From positions 327,103 to 391,102 of the forward strand of contig NZ_QWET01000004.1 in NCBI RefSeq assembly GCF_003573545.1: a DNA stretch of 64,000 nucleotides. Direction: 5' to 3'. The position numbers and the translations under genes are program-made. Below, one piece after another: positions 1-10,215 of the stretch. Positions within the stretch are counted from its first letter, which is position 1; each line of letters opens with the position of its first letter. The notes under the pieces were generated by a model, which saw nothing but the letters and a program-made list of their open reading frames with translations, made no database searches and was not told where the DNA came from. This stretch comes from Mariniphaga sediminis. GTDB taxonomy: Bacteria; Bacteroidota; Bacteroidia; Bacteroidales; Prolixibacteraceae.

Positions 1-1232
<1,232 letters not shown>

Positions 1233-1270
1233 TCATTATAACAGAACCAAAATCACATGAAGAAAGACGA

Positions 1271-4200
1271 CTATTCCATCTTTATGCTGAGTCCCAAACC
1301 TCTAAGTTCGTGTAGCAACACATTAAGCGATTCCGGAATACCCGGTTGTGGCATTGGCTCTCCTTTCACAATGGATTCGTAAGCTTTTGCCCTTCCCATC
1401 ACATCATCTGACTTAACGGTAAGGATTTCCTGGAGTATGTGCGATGCACCAAATGCTTCCAGCGCCCAAACTTCCATTTCCCCAAATCTCTGTCCACCAA
1501 ATTGTGCTTTACCACCCAACGGCTGCTGGGTAATGAGAGAATAAGGGCCAATAGAACGGGCATGCATTTTGTCTTCCACCATGTGCCCCAGCTTCATCAT
1601 ATAAATAACTCCCACTGTTGCCTGCTGGTCGAAAGGTTCACCGGTTTCCCCGTCATGAAGATTCGTTTTCCCAAAACGCGGCAAGCCGGCTTTATCGGTA
1701 TATTCAGATATTTCTTCAAGGGAAGCGCCGTCAAAAATAGGTGTCGCAAACTTGACTCCCAACTCTTTTCCTGCCCAACCAAGCACTGTTTCATAAATCT
1801 GTCCGAGGTTCATCCTTGAAGGAACCCCCAGTGGATTAAGAACAATATCAACCGGAGTACCGTCAGCTAGAAACGGCATATCTTCCTGGCGAACCACCCG
1901 CGAAACAATCCCTTTGTTCCCGTGTCGACCTGCCATTTTATCCCCGATCTGCAGCTTCCGCTTCTTGGCAATAAATATTTTGGCTAACTGAATAATACCA
2001 GCTGGCAATTCGTCTCCAATGGTCACATTATATCTTTCACGCCGCGCAAAAGCTTCCGCTTCTTTGTGCTTCATGATATAATTATTGATTACCTTGAAGA
2101 TCAAATCGTTCTTCTGCTTATCTGTTGTCCATTTCGAAGGATTCACCGACAAATAATCGATTTCCTGAAGTTGTTTCAATGTAAACTTCATTCCTTTGGA
2201 AATGACTTCAGTACCGTAGTAATCTTTTACTCCCTGAGAAGTTTTTCCACTTACCAGGGTAAACAGCTTGTCTTCTAAACGGGTCCGCAGAGCAGCAATT
2301 TCACGATCAAAATTTTCATCTATCTGATCGAGTAACGTTTTGGTAGCTGTTTTGCCTTTTTTGTCTTTGGCAACGCGTGAGAATAATTTTTTGTCAATAA
2401 CAATACCCGAGAGCGAAGGGGATGCCTTTAGCGAAGCATCTTTCACATCTCCTGCCTTGTCTCCAAAAATAGCACGCAAGAGTTTTTCTTCAGGCGACGG
2501 GTCAGACTCTCCTTTCGGTGTAATTTTTCCGATAAGAATGTCTCCCGGTCTCACATCAGCTCCAATTCGGATTAAACCGTTTTCATCGAGGTTTTTGGTA
2601 GCCTCTTCACTTACGTTTGGAATGTCTGATGTAAACTCTTCGAGTCCCCGTTTTGTATCTCGTACTTCAAGACTGTATTCATCCACATGAACCGATGTAA
2701 AAACATCTTCGCGAACAATACGTTCTGAAATTACAATGGCGTCCTCGTAGTTATATCCCTGCCAGGGCATAAAAGCAACCATAAGATTTCGTCCGAGCGC
2801 CAGTTCTCCTTGTTCGGTGGCATATCCCTCAGAAAGAATCTGACCTTTTGTAATCCTTTCACCTTTATGCACAATCGGCTTCTGATCAACAGTGGTCCCC
2901 TGGTTGGTTTTAGTATATTTCGGCATCACATAGGTGACTACTTCAGGATCGAAACTAACGAAACGGTCGTCATCAGTCACGTCATAACGGACAATTATTG
3001 TAGTAGCATCTACATATTCAATAATACCGTCACCCTCGGCCTGAACAAGTATTCGTGAATCAGCAGCAGCCCTGGCTTCCAAACCGGTACCTACAATCGG
3101 TGACTCGGGGCGGAGCAACGGAACTGCCTGACGCATCATGTTGGATCCCATCAGTGCCCGGTTGGCATCATCGTGTTCCAGAAAGGAAATAAGGGAAGCG
3201 GCAACCGATGCGATCTGGTTTGGCCCAACGTCCATCAACTGCACTTCTTCTTTGTCGACAAGTGGATAATCACCGTCGAGCCTGGATTTCACTTTGGAGT
3301 TTACAAAATGCCCGTCAGCATCAATGGGTGCGTTTGCCTGAGCAATTATCTTATCTTCTTCTTCTTCGGCAGTAAGGTAAACAGCACCTTCATCTGAGAG
3401 GTCCACTTTACCATTTTCTACTTTTCTGTATGGAGTAGAAATAAAGCCGAGATCAGTAATTTTGGCAAAAACACATAAGGAAGAGATCAAACCAATATTA
3501 GGTCCTTCCGGAGTTTCAATCGGACAAAGCCTTCCGTAGTGTGTGTAGTGCACATCCCGCACCTCAAAACCAGCTCTTTCCCTTGATAAACCGCCAGGCC
3601 CCAAAGCCGACATACGACGTTTGTGGGTCATCTCGGCAAGAGGGTTCGTCTGATCCATAAACTGCGAGAGTGCATTGGTACCAAAGAAAGAGTTGATAAC
3701 TGATGAAAGGGTTTTCGAGTTTATCAAATCGATAGGCGTAAACACCTCGTTATCGCGTACATTCATTCTCTCACGAATAGTACGGGCCATACGGGCCAAC
3801 CCAATTCCAAACTGGTTATACATCTGCTCGCCAACCGTACGCACACGGCGGTTACTCAGGTGGTCAATATCATCCACATCGGTTTTCGAATTTACCAATT
3901 GAATGAGGTACCGGATAATCTCTATTATATCCTCTTTGGTTAACACCCGGATGTCTGAATCGACATTCAGTCCCAACTTTTTATTGATCCTGTAGCGACC
4001 CACTTCACCAAGGTCATACCTTTTATCAGAGAAAAATAATTTATCAATTACATCCCGTGCCGTAGCTTCATCCGGCGGTTCGGCATTCCGCAACTGCCGG
4101 TAAATGTGCAATACGGCCTCTTTTTCAGAGTTACAGGGATCTTTCTGCAATGTATTGTAAATGATAGCAAAATCCTGCTGCCGCTGGTCATCTTTGTGCA

Positions 4201-5083
4201 ACAAAATCGTTTTTACACCTGATTCAATAATTTCATCGATGTGATCATCTTCAAGGACCGTTTCCCGATCGATGATTACCTCATTCCGTTCAATAGAAAC
4301 TACTTCACCGGTGTCTTCATCTACAAAATCTTCAACCCATGATTTCAATACACGGGCAGCCAGTTTCCTTCCTACTACTTTTTTCAAGCCGGTTTTGGAA
4401 ACTTTCACTTCATCGGCCAAATCGAAGATTTCGAGAATATCTTTATCACTTTCGTAACCGATAGCCCTCAAAAGCGTGGTGACAGGCAATTTCTTTTTCC
4501 TGTCGATGTAAGCGAACATCACGCTGTTGATATCGGTTGCAAACTCGATCCACGATCCTTTGAAGGGGATAATACGGGCCGAATAAAGTTTTGTACCGTT
4601 AGCATGTAAGCTTTGGCCAAAGAAAACGCCCGGCGACCTGTGCAATTGCGAAACAATCACCCTTTCGGCACCATTAATGATAAACGTTCCCTTTTCGGTC
4701 ATGTACGGCACTGTTCCAAGGTACACATCCTGAACCACGGTATCGAAATCTTCGTGTTCCGGATCTGTACAATACAGCTTTAGCCTGGCTTTCACCGGCA
4801 CACTGTACGTTAAACCACGCTCAATACATTCGTAAATAGAATATCGGGGCGGATCAACCTGATAGTCAAGAAACTCCAGGACAAAATTGTTCCGAGTATC
4901 CGTAATCGGGAAATTTTCCTCGAATACACGGCTCAATCCTTCCTCCTTCCGCTTTTCAGGCGTGGTGTTTAACTGGAAAAAATCTTTAAACGATTTAATT
5001 TGTACTTCTAAAAAGTCAGGGTAATCAAACCTGGTTTGTGTTGAGGAGAAATTAATCCTCTCGATTTTTGTATTAACTGCCAT
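1271..5083 (-). CDS. rpoB: RNA polymerase subunit beta
   Basis: Full-length beta subunit of RNA polymerase (1270 residues, the usual size in Bacteroidota). The rifampicin-pocket region is clear near residues 470-510, with [19 protein letters not shown] followed by [20 protein letters not shown]. The residues equivalent to E. coli D516, H526 and S531 are the wild-type D, H and S, so no classical rifampicin-resistance change is present. Further conserved blocks are GNKGIVSR and the C-terminal [18 protein letters not shown] that contacts beta'. It sits between rplL and rpoC. A strong hairpin with a U-tract precedes it and may set its level relative to the ribosomal proteins. Confidence 0.99.
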   Translation of the reverse strand: MAVNTKIERINFSSTQTRFDYPDFLEVQIKSFKDFFQLNTTPEKRKEEGLSRVFEENFPITDTRNNFVLEFLDYQVDPPRYSIYECIERGLTYSVPVKARLKLYCTDPEHEDFDTVVQDVYLGTVPYMTEKGTFIINGAERVIVSQLHRSPGVFFGQSLHANGTKLYSARIIPFKGSWIEFATDINSVMFAYIDRKKKLPVTTLLRAIGYESDKDILEIFDLADEVKVSKTGLKKVVGRKLAARVLKSWVEDFVDEDTGEVVSIERNEVIIDRETVLEDDHIDEIIESGVKTILLHKDDQRQQDFAIIYNTLQKDPCNSEKEAVLHIYRQLRNAEPPDEATARDVIDKLFFSDKRYDLGEVGRYRINKKLGLNVDSDIRVLTKEDIIEIIRYLIQLVNSKTDVDDIDHLSNRRVRTVGEQMYNQFGIGLARMARTIRERMNVRDNEVFTPIDLINSKTLSSVINSFFGTNALSQFMDQTNPLAEMTHKRRMSALGPGGLSRERAGFEVRDVHYTHYGRLCPIETPEGPNIGLISSLCVFAKITDLGFISTPYRKVENGKVDLSDEGAVYLTAEEEEDKIIAQANAPIDADGHFVNSKVKSRLDGDYPLVDKEEVQLMDVGPNQIASVAASLISFLEHDDANRALMGSNMMRQAVPLLRPESPIVGTGLEARAAADSRILVQAEGDGIIEYVDATTIIVRYDVTDDDRFVSFDPEVVTYVMPKYTKTNQGTTVDQKPIVHKGERITKGQILSEGYATEQGELALGRNLMVAFMPWQGYNYEDAIVISERIVREDVFTSVHVDEYSLEVRDTKRGLEEFTSDIPNVSEEATKNLDENGLIRIGADVRPGDILIGKITPKGESDPSPEEKLLRAIFGDKAGDVKDASLKASPSLSGIVIDKKLFSRVAKDKKGKTATKTLLDQIDENFDREIAALRTRLEDKLFTLVSGKTSQGVKDYYGTEVISKGMKFTLKQLQEIDYLSVNPSKWTTDKQKNDLIFKVINNYIMKHKEAEAFARRERYNVTIGDELPAGIIQLAKIFIAKKRKLQIGDKMAGRHGNKGIVSRVVRQEDMPFLADGTPVDIVLNPLGVPSRMNLGQIYETVLGWAGKELGVKFATPIFDGASLEEISEYTDKAGLPRFGKTNLHDGETGEPFDQQATVGVIYMMKLGHMVEDKMHARSIGPYSLITQQPLGGKAQFGGQRFGEMEVWALEAFGASHILQEILTVKSDDVMGRAKAYESIVKGEPMPQPGIPESLNVLLHELRGLGLSIKME

Positions 5084-5120
5084 GTATTTATACAGGTTTA
5101 ATATATAAAATATAAATACA

Positions 5121-5159
5121 CAAAAAGGTTTAGAATCCTGCTTTGCAAGATTCTAAACC
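5121..5159 (-). terminator. rplL-rpoB intergenic hairpin with U-tract (terminator/attenuator)
   Basis: On the minus strand an 11-bp perfect stem (GGTTTAGAATC pairing with GATTCTAAACC) encloses a loop that forms a further 3-bp stem with a TTT triloop, and it is followed directly by TTTTTG. This has the form of a Rho-independent terminator placed between rplL and rpoB. Since rpoB and rpoC have no other visible promoter here, partial readthrough (attenuation) is the natural reading, as known for the rplL-rpoB gap in E. coli. The attenuation itself is inferred. Confidence 0.7.
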
Positions 5160-5190
5160 ATACAACCTTTTAAAAAGGTCTTGATTGCGA

Positions 5191-5571
5191 TTATTTAACT
5201 TCAACTTCAGCTCCTGCTTCTTCCAACTGATTTTTAAGGGCTTCTGCCTCATCTTTGGATACTTTTTCTTTAATTGCTTTCGGAGCTTCATCAACTACTG
5301 CTTTGGCTTCTTTCAAACCAAGACCAGTAAGTTCTTTAACGAGTTTAACAACTGCCAGTTTTGATTGACCGGCTGCTTTCAGAATCACGTCGAATTCAGT
5401 TTGTTCTGCTGCGGCTTCTCCTTCTGCTCCACCGACAGCAGGGCCAGCAACTGCAACTGCTGCTGCAGCTGGCTCAATGCCATATTCGTCTTTCAGGATT
5501 CCAGCTAATTCGTTAACCTCTTTAACAGTCAAGTTTACCAACTCTTCTGCAAGCTGTTTTAAATCTGCCAT
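5191..5571 (-). CDS. rplL: 50S ribosomal protein L7/L12
   Basis: bL12 stalk protein (126 residues), which recruits translation GTPases to the ribosome. It has the N-terminal dimerisation helix ([20 protein letters not shown]), an Ala/Gly/Glu-rich hinge at residues 35-57, and the C-terminal domain with [11 protein letters not shown] and the conserved [20 protein letters not shown] segment that binds elongation factors. It lies 34 bases downstream of rplJ, the usual L10-L12 pair, and is followed by the terminator-like hairpin before rpoB. Confidence 0.98.
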   Translation of the reverse strand: MADLKQLAEELVNLTVKEVNELAGILKDEYGIEPAAAAVAVAGPAVGGAEGEAAAEQTEFDVILKAAGQSKLAVVKLVKELTGLGLKEAKAVVDEAPKAIKEKVSKDEAEALKNQLEEAGAEVEVK

Positions 5572-5605
5572 TTTTATTTGTTTTTATTAAAGATTTCTAA
5601 AAAAA

Positions 5606-6124
5606 TTATTCTCTCTCTTTCAGTGTTTCAAGAACACCGTGAATTGTATTACCACCCGACTGCAATTGTGAGAGTACTGTTTGCATCGGTGATTTTAAGA
5701 GGGCTACAACATCGGCAATCAACTCGTTTTTCGATTTTACTGCTATCAGCGCGTCGAGTTGGTTCTCTCCCATATAAACTGATTCTTCCACAAATGCGGC
5801 CTTCAATAAAGGCTTTTTATGCTTTTTCTGGAATTCTTTAATCAGTTTTGCAGGAACATTTCCGTTCTCAGCGAACATTACCGAGGTATTCCCCTTGAGT
5901 GCATCGTAAAGCTCTTCGGTATTCTTTTCCGAACTTTCGAGGGCTTTACGTAACAGAGTGTTTTTCGCAACAACCAGTTTTACATCTTGTTTAAAGCATA
6001 GTCTCCTTAAATCGCTGGTATCAGCAGCATTTAAACCACTAATGTCAGTCAGGTAAAAATGGTTGTACGAATCGATCTGATTCTTTAGGTTATCAATAAT
6101 AACTTTCTTTTCTGTACTCTTCAT
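5606..6124 (-). CDS. rplJ: 50S ribosomal protein L10
   Basis: uL10 (172 residues) anchors L7/L12 dimers to 23S rRNA at the stalk base. The N-terminal RNA-binding domain carries VVAKNTLLRKALE around residues 50-65 and GNTSVMFAENGNVPAKLIKE around 78-98. The C-terminal helix that binds L12 dimers follows. The gene lies 12 bases downstream of rplA. In other bacteria L10 represses its own operon at the leader; I did not identify such a leader structure here. Confidence 0.97.
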   Translation of the reverse strand: MKSTEKKVIIDNLKNQIDSYNHFYLTDISGLNAADTSDLRRLCFKQDVKLVVAKNTLLRKALESSEKNTEELYDALKGNTSVMFAENGNVPAKLIKEFQKKHKKPLLKAAFVEESVYMGENQLDALIAVKSKNELIADVVALLKSPMQTVLSQLQSGGNTIHGVLETLKERE

Positions 6125-6136
6125 TTCTCCTTTGTT

Positions 6137-6832
6137 TTAGTCAGCGACTGACTTGGGTTCAACTTTAATACCAGGACTCATGGTACTGGAGAGATAGATG
6201 CTTTTGATATAAGAACCTTTAGCGGCTGTTGGTTTCAACTTAATAATGGTATTGATAAACTCTACAGCATTTTCTTTTATCTTTTCGGGAGTAAAAGAAG
6301 TTTTACCAATAGAGGTGTGTACAATACCAAATTTGTCTACTTTAAAATCAATCTTCCCCTGTTTTACTTCGCTCACTGCTTTACCAATCTCCATGGTAAC
6401 AGTTCCGCTTTTAGGGTTTGGCATCAGACCACGAGGGCCAAGAATACGCCCTAACTGACCAACTTTCCCCATTACTGGAGGCATAGTAATTACTACGTCA
6501 ACGTCGGTCCATCCGCCTTTGATTTTATCAATATAATCGTCTAATCCAACATAATCCGCTCCGGCCTCTTTGGCTTCGTCCTCTTTGTCAGGAGTAACCA
6601 AAGCAAGCACCCGAATCTCTTTTCCGGTTCCATGGGGTAACGAAACTACGCCTCTAACCATCTGGTTAGCTTTTCTTGGGTCCACTCCCAATCTTACATC
6701 AATATCGACGGATGCATCAAATTTAGTGAAGGTAATATCCTTCACCAACTGAGCTGCTTCTTCGATGGAATAAGATTTTCCCTTTTCGAGTTTATCAAGA
6801 GAAGCCTTTTTATTTTTCGTAATTCTGCCCAT
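6137..6832 (-). CDS. rplA: 50S ribosomal protein L1
   Basis: uL1 (231 residues), a protein of the mobile L1 stalk of the large subunit. The signature [19 protein letters not shown] lies near residues 125-145, and the N-terminal half has the [23 protein letters not shown] motif (here [17 protein letters not shown]). Length is normal. It follows rplK by 21 bases, the universal L11-L1 pair. In many bacteria L1 acts as a translational repressor of L11-L1; a repressor site was not resolved here. Confidence 0.98.
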   Translation of the reverse strand: MGRITKNKKASLDKLEKGKSYSIEEAAQLVKDITFTKFDASVDIDVRLGVDPRKANQMVRGVVSLPHGTGKEIRVLALVTPDKEDEAKEAGADYVGLDDYIDKIKGGWTDVDVVITMPPVMGKVGQLGRILGPRGLMPNPKSGTVTMEIGKAVSEVKQGKIDFKVDKFGIVHTSIGKTSFTPEKIKENAVEFINTIIKLKPTAAKGSYIKSIYLSSTMSPGIKVEPKSVAD

Positions 6833-6853
6833 CCTTAAAAGATTTTATTTTTG

Positions 6854-7294
6854 TTATTTGAATGGTGAAGCACCTTTTACGGTAATTCCCATACTTCTGG
6901 CAGTTCCAGCCACCATTTTCATTGCCGATTCAATAGTAAAACAATTCAAGTCAGACATTTTTACTTCAGCGATTTGTTTTACCTGATCCCAGGTAACAGC
7001 GCCAACTTTACTGACATGTGGTTCTGATGAACCTTTTTTTACTTTTGCTGATTCGATCAACTGGACGGCTACGGGAGGTTGTTTTATAATGAAGTCGAAC
7101 GACTTATCGCTGTAAACAGTAATAATAACCGGTAACAATTTACCGGCCTGGTCTTGTGTTCGACCATTAAACTGTTTACAAAACTGCATTATATTAACTC
7201 CCTTGGCACCTAATGCTGGTCCCACCGGTGGTGACGGATTGGCCGCCCCACCTTTGATTTGCAATTTAATTAATCCAGCAACTTCTTTCGCCAT
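6854..7294 (-). CDS. rplK: 50S ribosomal protein L11
   Basis: uL11 (146 residues), part of the GTPase-associated centre and involved in RelA activation on stalled ribosomes. The N-terminal domain has the proline-rich [20 protein letters not shown] motif at residues 17-36, and the rRNA-binding C-terminal domain ends in [12 protein letters not shown]. It follows nusG by 21 bases. A Rel/SpoT protein that would sense ribosome state is encoded at 39882. Confidence 0.98.
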   Translation of the reverse strand: MAKEVAGLIKLQIKGGAANPSPPVGPALGAKGVNIMQFCKQFNGRTQDQAGKLLPVIITVYSDKSFDFIIKQPPVAVQLIESAKVKKGSSEPHVSKVGAVTWDQVKQIAEVKMSDLNCFTIESAMKMVAGTARSMGITVKGASPFK

Positions 7295-7315
7295 AATAAA
7301 TTAATAAAAGCGTTA

Positions 7316-7864
7316 CTATTCCTTCTCAACCTGCATGAAGCTAAGTTCTAAAGGAGTTTTACGTCCAAAAATCTTCACCATCACTTGCAGCTTTTTCTTC
7401 TCTTCATTGATTACCTCAATGGTTCCGTTAAAGCCGTTGAATGGTCCATCGATTACTTTTACGGTTTCTCCCACTACGAACGGAATATTCAATTCCTCTC
7501 CGGTTTCAGCAAGTTCATCCACTCTTCCCAAAATTCTGTTCACCTCATTGGTCCTCATTGGTACAGGGTCCCCACCTTTGGTGTCGCCAAGAAACCCAAT
7601 TACATTAGGCACATTTCTAAGTATGTGTGCCACTTCACCAACCAATGTAGCTTCAATAAGAACATAGCCAGGGAAAAAGTTTCGCTCTTTACTGATTTTT
7701 TTACCGTTCCGGATTTGATAAACCTTTTCCGTAGGTATTAAAACCTGTTCAACAAAACCCTTCAAATCTCCATTAGCGATTTCGTTTTCGATATATTCTT
7801 TCACCTTTTTCTCCTTACCTCCTATCGCACGAAGAACATACCATTTATTTGTTGTGTCGCTCAT
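7316..7864 (-). CDS. nusG: Transcription termination/antitermination protein NusG
   Basis: NusG (182 residues) couples RNA polymerase to the ribosome and to Rho. The NGN domain begins with KWYVLRAIGGKEKKVKEYIE and includes FFPGYVLIEATL near residues 63-75. The KOW domain near residue 130 reads VGETVKVIDGPFNGFNGTIE. The gene lies between secE and rplK in the canonical order, 19 bases after secE. Confidence 0.97.
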   Translation of the reverse strand: MSDTTNKWYVLRAIGGKEKKVKEYIENEIANGDLKGFVEQVLIPTEKVYQIRNGKKISKERNFFPGYVLIEATLVGEVAHILRNVPNVIGFLGDTKGGDPVPMRTNEVNRILGRVDELAETGEELNIPFVVGETVKVIDGPFNGFNGTIEVINEEKKKLQVMVKIFGRKTPLELSFMQVEKE

Positions 7865-7883
7865 TATGATCTAAGGATTTCGA

Positions 7884-8075
7884 TTAATAAAACAATCCAT
7901 AAACAAAACTCATTACGTTCCTGAATGACAGGTCCATAACGAATACTAAGAGTGATATAATAAAGGAAGCAACCATTACAACCAATGCACTGCTTTGCAG
8001 TTCTTTCCAAGTAGGCCACGTAACTTTGTGAACAAGTTCATCGTAGGCATCCTGTAAATATACTTTTAACTTCAT
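7884..8075 (-). CDS. secE: Preprotein translocase subunit SecE
   Basis: SecE (63 residues), the small clamp subunit of the SecYEG translocon in the inner membrane. It is the short single-membrane-segment form usual outside gammaproteobacteria. An amphipathic helix carries YDELVHKVTWPTWKELQSSA and is followed by one hydrophobic segment (about residues 30-50). The W-P-T-W motif is the family signature. It is immediately followed by nusG and preceded by the tRNA-like element. Confidence 0.95.
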   Translation of the reverse strand: MKLKVYLQDAYDELVHKVTWPTWKELQSSALVVMVASFIISLLVFVMDLSFRNVMSFVYGLFY

Positions 8076-8097
8076 TTTAGTTTGTAGTTATTTCTGT

Positions 8098-8157
8098 ACG
8101 GAAGGTAAGAATCGAACTTACTAAAAAACAAAAACTCCCAGACTGAGCTTCTTCCGT
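8098..8157 (-). pseudogene. tRNA-like element lacking an anticodon arm (tRNA remnant or processing signal)
   Basis: On the minus strand this 60-base element folds like a tRNA in every part except one. The acceptor stem is ACGGAAG/CTTCCGT (7 of 7 pairs). The D arm is GCTC-loop AGTCTGG-GAGT with the conserved GG and a closing G-T wobble. The T arm is GTAAG-TTCGATT-CTTAC (5 of 5 pairs, canonical loop). Between D arm and T arm, where an anticodon arm and variable loop should be, there are only 12 bases, nearly all T (TTTTGTTTTTTA). It cannot decode. The position between tuf and secE is where Bacteroidota commonly carry tRNA-Trp, so it is probably derived from that gene; the identity is an inference because the anticodon is gone. 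Confidence 0.7.
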
Positions 8158-8163
8158 AAACAA

Positions 8164-8183
8164 TCCCGGACCGCAGCCCGGGA
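8164..8183 (-). terminator. Hairpin between tuf and the tRNA-like element
   Basis: A GC-rich inverted repeat (TCCCGG with CCGGGA, 8-base gap, extendable by a G-T pair on the inside) lies 28 bases after the tuf stop. On the minus strand it is followed by TTGTTTACGG and not by a clear U-tract, so it is more likely an RNA-processing or 3'-protecting hairpin than a full terminator. Confidence 0.4.
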
Positions 8184-8211
8184 CTGTTATATTTTTAACA
8201 GATAATGCCTG

Positions 8212-9399
8212 TTATTCAACAATTTCCGTAACCTGACCTGCACCAACAGTACGTCCACCTTCGCGAATTGCAAAACGCAAACCTATGTTGAGAGCAACCG
8301 GGTAAATCAGTTCTACCTGAATTGACACGTTGTCACCGGGCATTACCATTTCACGTCCTTCTGGAAGGTGAATTTCGCCGGTAACATCAAGGGTCCTCAA
8401 ATAAAACTGCGGACGGTATTTGTTGTGGAACGGAGTATGGCGTCCACCTTCTTCTTTTTTCAATACATACACCTCAGCTTTAAACTTGGTGTGAGGAGTA
8501 ATAGATCCGGGTTTAGCCAAAATCTGTCCGCGTTTGATCTCTTTTTTGTCAACCCCACGAAGCAACAGCCCTACGTTATCACCAGCCTGTCCGTCATCAA
8601 GTATCTTACGGAACATTTCAACCCCTGTACAAACAGTCTTACGTCCTTCTGCGCCTAAACCAATCAACTGCAGTTCGTCGCCAGTATGAACCATACCTGT
8701 TTCAATACGACCGGTTGCAACTGTTCCACGTCCGGTAATTGAAAATACATCTTCAACCGGCATCAGGAATGGTTTGTCAACTTCACGAGGAGGAAGTGGA
8801 ATCCAGCTGTCAACTGCATCCATCAATTCCATAATTTTTTCTTCCCATTCAGGTTCACCGTTCATTGCACCAAGTGCAGATCCCTTAATTACAGGAGTAT
8901 TATCACCGTCGAATTCATAAAAATCGAGTAATTCCCGAATTTCCATCTCAACGAGTTCCAGTAATTCTTCGTCGTCAACCATATCAACTTTGTTCATGAA
9001 AACGACCAATTTCGGTACGTTTACCTGGCGAGCCAAAAGGATATGTTCACGGGTTTGGGGCATCGGGCCATCAGTTGCGGCTACTACAATAATAGCGCCG
9101 TCCATCTGAGCCGCACCCGTAACCATGTTTTTCACGTAGTCGGCGTGACCGGGACAGTCAACGTGAGCATAGTGCCTTGAAGCAGTCTGATACTCAACGT
9201 GAGCAGTGTTAATTGTAATACCCCTTTCTTTTTCCTCAGGAGCATTGTCAATAGAATCGAATGATTTGATTTCGGAAAGGCCTTTTTTGGCCAATACCAT
9301 TGTAATAGCTGCTGTCAGGGTAGTTTTGCCATGGTCGACGTGGCCAATAGTACCAATGTTGACATGGTCTTTATCCCTTACGAATGTTTGTTTAGCCAT
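8212..9399 (-). CDS. tuf: Elongation factor Tu
   Basis: EF-Tu (395 residues), the GTPase that delivers aminoacyl-tRNA to the ribosome. The G1 loop is [14 protein letters not shown] at about 18-31, the switch-2 region is [12 protein letters not shown] near 80-91, and the NKVD motif reads MNKVDMVD near 135-142. Domains 2 and 3 are complete and end in [10 protein letters not shown]. It lies downstream of tRNA-Gly and tRNA-Thr on the same strand and upstream of the tRNA-like element and secE, and is probably transcribed from the promoter in front of the tRNAs. Confidence 0.99.
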   Translation of the reverse strand: MAKQTFVRDKDHVNIGTIGHVDHGKTTLTAAITMVLAKKGLSEIKSFDSIDNAPEEKERGITINTAHVEYQTASRHYAHVDCPGHADYVKNMVTGAAQMDGAIIVVAATDGPMPQTREHILLARQVNVPKLVVFMNKVDMVDDEELLELVEMEIRELLDFYEFDGDNTPVIKGSALGAMNGEPEWEEKIMELMDAVDSWIPLPPREVDKPFLMPVEDVFSITGRGTVATGRIETGMVHTGDELQLIGLGAEGRKTVCTGVEMFRKILDDGQAGDNVGLLLRGVDKKEIKRGQILAKPGSITPHTKFKAEVYVLKKEEGGRHTPFHNKYRPQFYLRTLDVTGEIHLPEGREMVMPGDNVSIQVELIYPVALNIGLRFAIREGGRTVGAGQVTEIVE

Positions 9400-9433
9400 A
9401 ACTCCAAATTTTAATTATTATCTAAATTAATCG

Positions 9434-9505
<72 letters not shown>

Positions 9506-9521
9506 TTTTTAAGCACACAAA

Positions 9522-9560
9522 GAGACCGGAGTTAAAAGCTACGCTTAAAACTCCAATCTC
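9522..9560 (-). other. Long imperfect hairpin between tRNA-Gly and tRNA-Thr
   Basis: The 61-base spacer between the two tRNA genes contains a near-complete inverted repeat. On the minus strand it reads GAGA-tt-GGAGTT-tt-AAGC-gta-GCTT-tt-AACTCC-gg-TCTC, that is 14 base pairs in three blocks interrupted by symmetric two-base internal loops. It lacks a downstream U-tract. A processing signal in the tRNA-tuf precursor is a reasonable guess. Confidence 0.6.
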
Positions 9561-9566
9561 GTTTTG

Positions 9567-9639
9567 AGCGGGAGACGGGATTCAAACCCGCGACCCTTAG
9601 CTTGGAAGGCTAATGCTCTATCGACTGAGCTACTCCCGC
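9567..9639 (-). tRNA. tRNA-Gly (TCC anticodon)
   Basis: A 73-base cloverleaf on the minus strand: acceptor GCGGGAG/CTCCCGC (perfect), D arm GCTC...GAGC, anticodon arm TTAGC-CTTCCAA-GCTAA giving anticodon TCC, and T arm GCGGG-TTTGAAT-CCCGT with the usual wobble-tolerant closing pair. No CCA is encoded. It is the promoter-proximal RNA gene of the tRNA-tuf-secE block. Confidence 0.95.
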
Positions 9640-9664
9640 AATATATTTCACGCAAAATGCGCTG

Positions 9665-9672
9665 CAAAATTA
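9665..9672 (-). promoter_or_regulatory. Candidate -7 element for the tRNA-Gly/tRNA-Thr/tuf transcript
   Basis: The minus strand reads TAATTTTG, a full match to the Bacteroidota -7 motif TAnnTTTG, ending 26 bases before the tRNA-Gly 5' end. No TTTG lies at the ideal 19-base distance, so the -33 half is unsupported. The rest of the 258-base gap (9640-9897) holds only two short inverted repeats, TTCAGA/TCTGAA at 9807-9822 and CCCT/AGGG at 9827-9838, which may mark the 3' end of the hpf transcript. Confidence 0.4.
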
Positions 9673-9897
9673 CAAAATTTAATCAAAAACAGCTGACAAT
9701 CTTTTTTACCATCCCGAAATTCAAAGAGCAAAACAGATAAAAAACCGGCCTCTCATCATTTCAAAAAATAAATAAAAAGTGGCGTAACGTGTTAAACTAC
9801 TTTAAATTCAGATGTTTCTGAAACGCCCCTAAAAAGGGTGTGCAAATGTAAAAATATTATTTTAAAAATCTAAAAAACTACTTGTAAAAATTAATAT

Positions 9898-10200
9898 TTA
9901 TTTGTTCTTGAGTTTTTCTTTAAACTTTCCGAGCTGTTTACGAATGGCATCAATAGCCAAATCAGTAGCTTCCTCAAAAGTATCAGCCTGCTTTTTCGCA
10001 AATAAATACCCATTGCCCGGTATCGATACTTTTATTTCTGAAATTTTGTTCCGCGCAGTTTCGGGTTTCAAAACTCTCAATGTTACTTCAGCATTAATGA
10101 TACCATCAAAAAAGGTATCGAGCTTATTCACTTTTTTATTCACAAAATCCTCCAGCCTTTTATCGGCTGTGAAATGAACTGAATTAATAATAATTTCCAT
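9898..10200 (-). CDS. hpf: Ribosome hibernation-promoting factor (short HPF/RaiA family)
   Basis: A 100-residue protein of the HPF/YfiA family, which binds the 30S decoding centre and inactivates ribosomes in stationary phase. It shows the beta-alpha fold pattern with FTADKRLEDFVNKKVNKLD near residues 10-28, and the conserved lysine-rich C-terminal helix ATDLAIDAIRKQLGKFKEKL. It lacks the C-terminal dimerisation domain of long HPF. It follows the xerC-type gene by 15 bases and ends the rpsU-xerC-hpf operon. Confidence 0.93.
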   Translation of the reverse strand: MEIIINSVHFTADKRLEDFVNKKVNKLDTFFDGIINAEVTLRVLKPETARNKISEIKVSIPGNGYLFAKKQADTFEEATDLAIDAIRKQLGKFKEKLKNK

Positions 10201-10215
10201 AGTAACACTTTTTAG

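Noticed and set aside
8098..8157. Calling the element between tuf and secE a functional tRNA-Trp
   Set aside because: No anticodon stem or CCA anticodon loop exists in the sequence; only 12 bases lie between D arm and T arm.
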